Assembly: GCA_026874595.1 (NCBI GenBank)
Contig: CM049308.1
Span: 49,588,124-49,652,123, forward strand
Reading direction: 5' to 3'
DNA from: Sipunculus nudus
Lineage: Eukaryota > Annelida > Sipuncula > Golfingiida > Sipunculidae
DNA: 64,000 bases
Part shown: in pieces, positions 47,001 to 59,000 of the stretch
Numbering within the stretch: position 1 is the first letter of the stretch
Layout of the letters: every line of letters starts with the position of its first letter
Program-made: the position numbers and the translations under genes
Notes under the pieces: model-generated
What the model was told of the DNA's origin: nothing
The model's input: the letters and a program-made list of their open reading frames with translations, nothing else
The model's database searches: none

Positions 47001-50000
47001 TTAGGGATCATATGAAGGAAATTAATGATAGACAAAGATGCAGTTGATAATATTAATCTAGATTCCTACTGTGTCTAGTGTGTACATTGATGTGAAATTA
47101 GTCCCATATAAATATATCACATTTATTTTTTTTTAATATAAATAAAAGCCATAAAACCAGGTACTTATGATCATTATTTAAATGTGTGAATTTTGTACAT
47201 TCTGGATTCTCAACACCATTGTTTGGTGAAAACTGAATAAATACCAGACATGGTGGGAACACTTTGCAATTGTATTTAAATACGGATATGAATATGTACT
47301 CCATTATAAAATTTCTTGCATAAAGAATGGGAATTCAGGAAAAAATGAAAGTATATGAATACCAGTGCAAATACTTTCCAAATGTATTCATGAATGCATT
47401 CATGAATATATTCTTTAATATTATTTTAATAATCATTTCAGTTATATTTCATTTTAAAAATCATACAATTCTCTTATTATTTTTAATAAAAATTATATCT
47501 GGGACAATATTTGTAATTTTTTTAATAATTGTTAAAGTCTTATATTATATGTTCTGCTTATAAGTTATATGGCCAAGTCAAAATCTGTGTGACAATAGTA
47601 CTCCATTTGTTAATAAAATAAATGAAATCAATTCTCTTCTCTGTCTCCAAAGGTACTATCAAAATCATACATAAGCTTAACAACAACAACTCATAATACA
47701 GCTTATACTTATTACCACACAAAACCAGCATGTGCCTCATTTCTAAATCATATTTTTTTATCATATATAACAGCTGAGCGCCGTGACCCATAGGTCCCTT
47801 GTTATTAAATATGTTTTTGTAGATTGATATATTGGTAAATAATGCTGGGCGGAGCCAGCGTGCCATGGCAGCAGATACAGAGTTTCAAGTAGATAAAGAT
47901 ATGATGGACATAAATTTCTTCAGTGTTGTGTCCCTCACCAAGGCAGTCCTTCCTCATTTCTTAGAGCGAAGGCAGGGACATCTGGTGGTCACAAGCAGCA
48001 TCGCAGGGAAAATGGGTATGTTAATCATGATCCTTAGAGGCAGAAATTCCTCACCTTCACATAACTTGATTTCATCTTCATAATAAATTACAGGTTGTCT
48101 GAACTGATGTATTTGCTACAAGTAGACGAAGGGTTTAACTTTATGTTAAAACACTTTAGTGTTCAACATAACTGTAAAGTCAGGGTGATTGAGCCATCCA
48201 ATCAGTTACAATTTAAGGAAGAAATCACTGATGAAACATCTGTAGATCTGAGTATAGTGGACAACTTTTTTTTAATGCTGAGAGAATATTGCAAGATAAT
48301 CTGTTCATATAAAGCTACGTGTACTTTGCCTATGTGAGTTCAGACTGACACTGTGGCTGTGTGTAATCTTGCAGGTGTGCCAGGATCAGCCACATACTGT
48401 GCTGCCAAGTTTGCCTGTCATGTATGTATGTTTTTTCTATTTTACAAAATGTTTTGAAGAATTCACACACACATACATATTTCTGTGATATCATTTGTAC
48501 ATATGGAAAGTACACAAAAAAAATGATGTAATATAAATAATTGACTAATGTGATCAGTGTAACAGTGATGCTTTTATGTTAAAATATCAGATGGGGATGC
48601 CTGATTATTGCATATATAAATATTAATTTGATAATTTATTTAACATTTTTTTTTTCTTAACTTTTTTTCAAAGTTGTGAACAGGGGAGAATCAGTGACTG
48701 CAGACTCAGTGACTGCAGACTCCTCGACTGCAGACTCAGTGACTGCAGACTCCTCGACTGCAGACGCAGTGACTGCAGTCTCATTGAATGCAGACTCAGT
48801 GACTACAGACTCAGTGACTGCAGACACAGTGAATCCAGACACAGTGACTGCAGATGCATTGAATGCAGACTCAGTGACTGCAGACTCAGTGAATGCAGAC
48901 TCAGTGACTGAAGTCTCACTGAATGCAGACTCAATGACTGCAGACTCGGCGACTTGAGACTCAGTGACTGCAGACTTAGTGAATACAGACTCAGTGAATG
49001 CAGACTCAGTGACTGCAGACTCAGTGAACGCAGACTCCATGAACTCAGACTCCATGAATGCAGACTCAGTGATCGCAGACTCAGTGACTGCAGACTCAGA
49101 GAATACAGACTCAGGGACTGCAGACTCAGGGACTGCTGACTCAGTGAAAGAAGACTCAGAGAATGCAGACTCAGGGACTGCTGACTCAGCGACTGCAGAC
49201 TCGGTGACTGCACACTTAGTGAATACAGACTCAGTGAATGCAGACCCATTGACTGCAGACTCAGAGAATGCAGACTCAGGGACTGCTGACTCAGAGACTG
49301 CTGTCTCAGTGAATGCAGACTCCATGAATGCAGACTCCATGAATGCAGACTCAGTGAATGAAGACTGCAGACGTGACTGATTCTTGTGTTCTTTAAGTTT
49401 TCAGTACCATGGTTTCAACATGAATGTTTCAGTTTGCATTGAGTTTCCTCAATCATAGCTACCGTAAAATCTCCACTTAAAACCGCGGTTTAATCAAGAA
49501 ATTCAAAATCTTGAAATCAGGTTGATTTCCTGAAAGCACTGTGCGGTTTATACTAGAAGGGTTTCCTGAATATCTTCCTGACAGACGTTGTTTTGGGCCG
49601 GCGCGTGGGCGATAACATTGCAACTTTCGAAGGCTGTTCTTAGCATGCATGGGCGCCGTGTGTAAATGTATTATTTACGATTATTTATTATTTATAAATT
49701 AAATATCGCTGATTAGTTTTCGTGTGATATATAACTTGTTATTAAATCTTGGTAATTGTCACCAAATAATACGTTTACATCAACCCTGCTGTTACACACA
49801 GCGGCCCACTTCGTTGGGAATGGTCAAGCAAAATTGAAATAAAAGCCTATTTTAACCCATTTGCGGCATTATTTAGCAATGATTATTTGTTTAAAACGTA
49901 AAATGAATAAAAAGCTGACATCGTAAAGAGTCACACAATGGCAGACGATCGTTTTAAAATCAAGTTTGAGTGCCGCCATGTGCTGAAACGCCCTGGTATT

Positions 50001-53000
50001 CTGCTAAGAATATTTTGAACAGCTGTACGCGGTGGGTGGTAAATAGAACAGCCATCTATTTCGTCCCAGCGTGCCTTGGGCGAACACTGCCTTGACAAAA
50101 TGGCTCTCCACACGGAAACTTTCTTCAGGTAAAAAACTTGCTCACCCGGACTGGCCACTTTAATTTTACCTTAAAATCACTCGTTTTCAAGCTACTTTCC
50201 TATACGTGCGTATCTCGACAAGGTAACTTCAGTTACTTTGATATTTAGTTGACCAGCGATGTTTTCAAACGCACCAGCATATTGTGACATGGAGCGATGT
50301 CAACGTACGATGTGACGATGATAATACCGAAGTAACCGGTATGAAAATGAGTTGAATCTTCCGAGTAATTCCAGAAAATGGAATTTTCATCAAAAATTAA
50401 GATTTCAAAATAATACTTTTAGAATTAAAATATACCGTGACTTGAAATGGATCAGCAGAATATTTTTTTCAATAATATATTGACAAATCAGTAGCAAACA
50501 AGAATACGGCACGGAATATAAAATCTGTATAACCAGGCAGAGGTTCACCGGCCCTTACGTCTTCCCAAACTTCATGCTTGAGTGACCCTGCAAAAAAGTG
50601 TTATCATTTGTTTAAATAAAATGCCCAAGGAATTTTTAAAGTGGACAGGAATGGCCGAGTCGCAACCTACGCGTGTTCATTTCTAGATGATAGCTTGATT
50701 GTGTCTTTTGTGAAATCATTCCGTAGCGAAAGTTGGTGCGGTTTAAAAGGGGGGTTCTTAGTATTTGAGCCCCTCGCGGTGTCTTGCCTGGAATTCTGGC
50801 GAAGTCTGGGTGCGGTTTTAATCGGAAGTGCGGTTTTAAGTGGAGATTTTACGGTACTATCTACAAACTGGACTTGACACATTTTGTGTTGGATTCCCTT
50901 TATCAGATTGGTTTGACTCCCTACAAACTGAACTTTGTAACATTTTGTGTCGTGATTTGGTTTCCTCAATCATGGCTACTCTCGACAAACTGGGCTTGTC
51001 ACATTTTGTGTTGGATTCCCATATAGGATTGGTTTGACTCCCTACAAACTGGACTTTGTAACATTTCGTGTTGGATTTTCTTAAATATGATTGGTTTAAC
51101 ACTCTACAAACTGGACTTGTCACATTTTGTGTTGTTTTCCTTTAAGGAATGGGTTGATTCCCAAAAAACTAGACTTTTCACTTTTTTTTGGTTGTATTTC
51201 CTTATAGGATTAGTTTAAACTACCTTCACACTAGGATTGTCACATTAGTGTTGGGTTTCTTTCTAGGGCTGATTTAACTACCTTCACACTGGGATTGTCA
51301 CATTAGCGTTGGGTTTCTTTATAGGGCTGATTTAACTACCTTCACACTGGGATTGTCACATTAGCGTTGGGTTTCTTTATAGGGCTGATTTAACTACCTT
51401 CACACTGGGATTGTCACATTAGCGTTGGGTTTCTTTATAGGGCTGATTTAACTACCTTCACACTGGGATTGTCACATTAGCGTTGGGTTTCTTTATAGGG
51501 CTGATTTAACTACCTTCACACTGGGATCGTCACATTAGCATTGGGTTTCTTTATAGGGCTGATTTAACTACCTTCACACTGGGATCGTCACATTAGCGTT
51601 GGGTTTCTTTATAGGGCTGATTTAACTACCTTCACACTGGGATCGTCACATAAGCGTTGGGTTTCTTTATAGGGCTGATTTAACTACCTTCACACTGGGA
51701 TCGTCATATAAGCGTTGGGTTTCTTTATAGGGCTGATTTAACTACCTTCACACTGGGATTGTCACATTAGCGTTGGGTTTCTTTATAGGGCTGATTTAAC
51801 TACCTTCACACTGGGATTGTCACATTAGCGTTGGGTTTCTTTATAGGGCTGATTTAACTACCTTCACACTGGGATTGTCACAATAGCGTTGGGTTTCTTT
51901 ATAGGGCTGATTTAACTACCTTCACACTGGGATTGTCACATTAGCGTTGGGTTTCTTTATAGGGCTGATTTAACTACCTTCACCCTGGGATTGTCACATT
52001 AGCGTTGGGTTTCTTTATAGGGCTGATTTAACTACCTTCACCCTGGGATTGTCACATTAGCGTTGGGTTTCTTTATAGGGCTGATTTAACTACCTTCACA
52101 CTGGGATTGTCACATTAGCGTTGGGTTTCTTTATAGGGCTGATTTAACTACCTTCACACTGGGATTGTCACATTAGCGTTGGGTTTCTTTATAGGGCTGA
52201 TTTAACTACCTTCACACTGGGATTGTCACATTAGCGTTGGGTTTCTTTATAGGGCTGATTTTACTTCCTTCACACTGGGATTGTCACATTAGCGTTGGGT
52301 TTCTTTATAGGGCTGATTTTACTTCCTTCACACTGGGATTGTCACATTAGCGTTGGGTTTCTTTATAGGGCTGATTTAACTACCTTCACACTGGGATTGT
52401 CACATTAGCGTTGGGTTTCTTTATAGGGCTGATTTAACTACCTTCACACTGGGATTGTCACATTAACGTTGGGTTTTCTTTATAGGGCTGATTAAACTAC
52501 CTTCACACTGGGATTGTCACATTAACGTTGGGTTTCTGTATAGGGCTGATTTAACTACCTTCTCACTGGGATCGTCACATTAGCGTTGGGTTTTCTTTAT
52601 AGGGCTGATTTAACTACCTTCACACTGGGATCGTCACATTAGCGTTCGGTTTTCTTTATAGGGCTGATTTAACTACCTTCACACTGGGATCGTCACATTA
52701 GCGTTGGGTTTCTTTATAGGGCTGATTTAACTACCTTCACACTGGGATCGTCACATTAGCGTTGGGTTTCTTTATAGGGCTGATTTAACTACCTTCACAC
52801 TGGGATCGTCACATTAGCGTTGGGTTTCTTTTTGGGGCTGATTTAACTACCTTCACACTTGGATTGTCACATTAGCGTTGGGTTTCTTTATAGGGCTGAT
52901 TTAACTACCTTCACACTGGGATTGTCACATTAGCGTTGGGTTTCTTTATAGGGCTGATTTAACTACCTTCACACTGGGATTGTCACATTAGGGTTGGGTT

Positions 53001-56000
53001 TCTTTATAGGGCTGATTTAACTTCCTTCACACTGGGATTGTCACATTAGCGTTAGGTTTCTTTATAGGGCTGATTTAACTACCTTCACACTGGGATTGTC
53101 ACATAAGCGTTGGGTTTCTTTATAGGGCTGATTTAACTACCTTCACACAATGATTGTCACATTAGCGTTGGGTTTCTTTATAGGGCTGATTTTACTACCT
53201 TCACACTGGGATTGTCACATTAGCGTTGGGTTTCTTTATAGGGCTGATTTAAATACCTTCACACTGGGATTGTCACATTAGCGTTGGGTTTTCTTTATAG
53301 GGCTGATTTAACTACCTTCACACTGGGATCGTCACATTAGCGTTGGGTTTCTTTATAGGGCTGATTTAACTACCTTCACACTGGGATCGTCACATTAGCG
53401 TTGGTTTTCTTTTTGGGGCTGATTTAACTACCTTCACACTGGGATCGTCACATTAGCGTTGGGTTTCTTTATAGGGCTGATTTAACTACCTTCACACTGG
53501 GATTGTCACATTAGCGTTGGGTTTCTTTATAGGGCTGATTTAACTACCTTCACACTGGGATTGTCACATTAGGGTTGGGTTTCTTTATAGGGTTGATTTA
53601 ACTTCCTTCACACTGGGATTGTCACATTAGGGTTGGGTTTCTTTATAGGGCTGATTTAACTTCCTTCACACTGGGATTGTCACATTAGCGTTGGGTTTCT
53701 TTATAGGGCTGATTTAACTACCTTCACACTGGGATTGTCACATAAGCGTTGGGTTTCTTTATAGGGCTGATTTAACTACCTTCACACTATGATTGTCACA
53801 TTAGCGTTGGGTTTCTTTATAGGGCTGATTTAACTACCTTCACACTGGGATTGTCACATTAGCGTTGGGTTTCTTTATAGGGCTGATTTAACTACCTTCA
53901 CCCTGGGATTGTCACATTAGCATTGGGTTTCTTTATAGGGCTCATTTAATTGCCTTAACACTTAGATTGTCACATTAGCGTTGGGTTTCTTTACAAGGCT
54001 GATTTAACTACCTTCACACTGGGATTGTCACATTAATGTTTGGTTCCTTTATAGGGCTGGTTTGATGCCCTGCGAGCGGAGCTGGTTCAGGAGAACATTG
54101 ATGTGACCATGGTTTGCCCTGGTCCTGTCTTCTCAGAAATTACCCAGCATGCATTCACAGAGAAATCAGGTCAGGTGAGTGTGGTAATTGGTGTCTGTGT
54201 CACTTAGTTTTGGCAAGATACTCATAATTAATGTTTGTTGGTAAAATAAGGTATCAGATTACTTTGTATAGACTCATGAAAGACTGGCACTCCTGTTGAA
54301 CTTCTTCTGCAAGAACTATATTAGAGAATTACCAGAAACAGAAAGAAGATACAAATCTGTTCACAGATTTGATGCTGGTAAGCCAGGGATCTATTAGATT
54401 TGAGAAAGCTTGTTTATGTGAATTAAATTGAGACATAATTTGTGTCAACTACCTTAAGATTAGTGACCATACAAGGACCATACAATAGTTGTTAAAACTG
54501 GCATCTTTTTACAAAGGATTGACACCAAACTGAGCTTGGAGCCAAAAATATCTTCTTGGTAAAGGCAAACAATAAATATACGAGCTATCCTCACCTGCCA
54601 GCAGGATATATACAGAGACTGCATTACCTTTTATTTAACCTAGAAATGTTGGTCAGTAGGTGGAAATTATATTTATATATCCTGTATATGAATCTTAGAA
54701 TGGTTTTAAAGCGAAAAAATTGTTTGTGTGTACACAAATTACATAAAACATAATTTGATGCCATGAAATACAAGGACATGTTGTTAAATTGTATTTAACT
54801 GAAATAAGATGTTGTGGTAGTTTACCCTGCTGTATTATCACTGAGACTCTGTCACCATGGTGATATGAGTTGATACCTGACCAGATTCAGAGAGAGTTGT
54901 TCACGTTTCTCCAGATACATGGTATAGCTGCCAAGCCAGGCGAGCGACGCATGGCCACTTCCAGGTGTGCCACTTTGATGGCTGTTGCTATGGCGAATCG
55001 TCTGGAAGAGGTGTGGGTGACCCTCCAGCCGATCCTCTTGTTCTCATACATCTACCAGTACATGCCTTCTTTGGGCAGATGGTAAGTGTGTTTCATAAAT
55101 GAGTTACAGTGGAGTGTTGTTTATCCGAACACTGTTTATTAAAAAAAATTGTTCATCCAAAAATTGAAAACTGAGAACTGAAATTGTGACTGTATATCTG
55201 AAACCCAAACAATACAAATTATGAAAAAATTGTACAATAGATTATCTAATTTCAAGCAAAGGTACAAGGATTACCAGAGATAAGTAATGCAGGTTAATTA
55301 GTGCACTCTTTTGAAGGCAGTGGCTGTAAAAACAAAATCCTGCTGGTCTACTGTCTGTTTCATGTATGTTGACTGCTGGTCTATTATAATAAAATTATTA
55401 TACAGCCGAGGCGGGAGGAATGGTCCAGATCAAACAAAAACAAATGTTACACAAGAAAATTACAGAAATAGTAATTCGTGATAGAACTGATGCCTTGATC
55501 ATGACTGGGCATAGAGTTCGACCACTAGCAGATTTTGTGTTTATGTGTGACTCAGAACTTCAATTGGCCAGGTTATTTCTGCTAAAAATTAGGGAATTTC
55601 AATTGTTTAGAATTGCAATGAAGTAATGCTCATCCTGATTTTACTCTGTTTCATTGCTGCTTATTATAACTGACCAAGTCAGTCACATAAATGCAAGTGC
55701 AAATTCTTTATGGCAATCTGACAATCTTTTGACATTGAGTGGGTCTCAGCGGAAGACTGGCAACCATGTGGAATAATTTATCTGAACAATCGTTTATCCA
55801 GACAAGCATCCTGTCCCCTTGTCCTTCAGATAAAGACAGTCTACTGTATCTTATGTTTGCATGGCTACTAACATTCTATCAGCCTAAGATTCCATTTGTA
55901 TGGTATAACCTGTTCAACCTGGCTCCACCTATTGCATGGACTTAATTTGTAACATAGAAACAAAAAACCTACATTCCAAAAAATTTAAGAAATCAAATTA

Positions 56001-59000
56001 ATTAAATGTTTCAACTCAACTTTTGGTAGTCATTGTCATAGGTCACATGCAACAAGACATAAAATTAGCTCTGAAAAACAGAAGCAGCAAAACCAAAGAC
56101 AGCCACTTAAGCAGGGATCTGTCAGATAGTTGGTTCCCCAGTAGGCATATAAAGGTCAAGTAAAAAGGGTACATTGAACACAGAAAGTGATATTTATCAT
56201 AGATGCAATTATTTCATGTTTTTATATGCCCTTCTTTGACGGGACATATTATGGTATACCCAACAGTCAGTTTGTCCCTCTGTCCATCCGCTTTTAGTGT
56301 CGTTGTGATAACTAACCAGGGCTTCAGTGGATTTTCACAAAACTAATAATCACTACTTACCAATAGATTATCTCTCTTGAGTTATGGGCATGGGCAAAAT
56401 CCATGCATATTTAATGAGGTCAAGAGATCACCAGGCTACTATATTGTGTTGTTGCAAAAAGTTACCAGGAACACAATGCAGTTGGGTGTTACTCAAGAGA
56501 AATATTAACAAATACAATATCTCACCGAAGTTTAATTCTTGGCAAAATCCATGCATATTTGATGAGGCCAGAGATCACTAGATTTTTGTTGGGTTGTCAT
56601 ATATAATAAAAAATCCAATGGATTTCCATGGTTTTTTATTTAATTTTATTATATAAATATTTACCAATAGGGTTTCTCACCTGAATTAAGTTCTTGGTAA
56701 AACACACATATGTTTAATAAGTTCATAGGTCAAAAGACATACAGTGGGTGTATTATGCACCATTTGCATGCTCTTTTTGTAAGTAACTAACAATTGAAAT
56801 ATTTAGATTATATAACTTTCTGGCTGCTAGCTTGTATGTCTTAAAATTAAATAAAGGATTCACTTAAGTCTGTGGCTTGTCACTGTGCACTGGATAAGTC
56901 TGAATAATTTTGGAAAAATATTCCTGACTTGTATTCAGTAAGCTTCAGAGCTATTAATAAAAAAAAATTTGTTTACATTAAGTTAAAGAAATAAGTACAA
57001 ACTGCAGCGCTTGAGATAAGATTGTTGTACTTTGTTCTTCACCCTGCTTTGTGTTAACCAATCCTGCTGTTAACCTAGCCAACTAACTCATGTTCATCTA
57101 GCCCACTTACTCACGTTCAACTAGCCCACTAACTCATGTTCATCTAGCCCAATAACTAATGTTCATCTGACCCACTAACTCATGTTCATCTAGCCCATTA
57201 ACTCGTGTTCATCTAGCCCACTAACTCACATTCATCTAGCCCACTAACTCACATTCATCTAGCCCAGTCACTCATGTTCATCTAGCCCACTTTCTCATGT
57301 TTACCTAGCCCACTTACTCATGTTCATCTAGCCCACTAACTCACGTTCACCTAGCCCACTTACTCATGTTCATCTAGCCCACTAACTCAAATTCATCTAG
57401 CCCAGTCACTCATGTTCATCTAGCCCACTAACTCATGTTCATCTAGCCCACTAATTCATATTCATCTAGCCCGCTAAATCACATTCATCTAGCCCACTAA
57501 CTTACATTCATTTAGCCCACTTATTCATGTTCATCTAGCCCATTAACTCGTGTTCATCTAGCCCACTAACTCACATTCATCTAGCCCACTAACTCACATT
57601 CATCTAGCCCAGTCACTCATGTTCATCTAGCCCACTTTCTCATGTTTACCTAGCCCACTTACTCATGTTCATCTAGCCCACTAACTCATGTTCACCTAGC
57701 CCACTTACTCATGTTCATCTAGCCCACTAACTCAAATTAATCTAGCCCAGTCACTCATGTTCATCTAGCCCACTTTCTCATGTTCATCTAGCCCACTAAC
57801 TCATGTTCATCTAGCCCACTAATTCATATTCATCTAGCCCACTAAATCACATTCATCTAGCCCACTAACTTACATTCATTTAGCCCACTTATTCATGTTC
57901 ATCTAGCCCATTAACTAGCATTCATCTAGCCCAGTAACCCACATTCATCTAGCCCTGTTCACTAGCGTTCATTTAGCTATCTAACTCACATTCATCTAGC
58001 CCACTAACTCTTGTTCATCCAGCCCACTAACTTGTGTTCATCTTGCCCACTAACTCGCATTCATCTAGCCCACTAACTCATGTTGATCTAGCCCACCAAC
58101 TCATGTTGATCTAGCCCACTAACTTGTGTTCATCTAGCCCACTAACTTGTGTTCATCTAGCCCACTAACTCATGTTTATCATGCCTACTAACATGGTGTT
58201 CATATTGCCCACTAATTCGCGTTAATCTAGCCCACTAACTCATGTTCATTTAGCCCACTTAGCTCATGTTCATCTAGCCCACTAACATTATATCTGCCCT
58301 TACTTACATTTAGCATGTGTTTCCCTGCTTGTTGCATGTTTTCTTTTATTGTCTTTTATAGGCTTGGGAGGAAGATTGGTGTAAAAATAGTCAAGGCAAT
58401 GCGTGATGGAAAATTGTAGAAAGTCTCCCAGAATTCTAGTAGAACACATATGAATGTGGACTGATTTCATTAGACCCATGTAATCTTTCACCAAGGCAAA
58501 GCAAGATGTAAAAACATCTTCCATGTGTTGTTCCATTTTTTATGTAAATTTATAAAACCTTAATGAAAGAAAATATAAATGTATATGAGCAATCAGCATG
58601 ACAAGAAAGTGATAACTTGTACTTCAGCTGTTTTATTAAGAATTCACTTGGTACTCATAGAAAGAAACATAAACTCAGGTAGTCTGGTAAATGATGATAA
58701 TGATCATTTTAATCAGCTTACCAGATTTGTTGAAATGTGCCCAACCTGTCGAGATTACAGGGATTCAATCTTTGAAATGGTCTCAGAGGAGCGAATTTGG
58801 AGTCACAAATGTTCAAAAAGTTACAAATCTCTTATTGGTTGATTGAGATTAAAAGCCATCCGGGGATGCTTTTTAGTGTCTGCATAACACCTGCCCATGG
58901 AGGTCACATCAATCCAGTGATAAATTAAGCTGCTAACATTAATGTGACATCAAACTCTCAGCTGTACCCATAGTCTGATTTTCAACCGACTGCAGGAAAA

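Noticed and set aside
48657-49340. 227-codon minus-strand frame with ESAVTESAF-type repeats (and companions on both strands)
   Set aside because: Pure translation of the 15-bp intronic minisatellite; period divisible by three keeps all frames open, and there is no promoter, domain or splice context.
58579-58842. 87-codon frame with a CPTC motif as a separate gene
   Set aside because: Lies in the 3' untranslated region of last exon A, has no recognised domain and no supporting signals.
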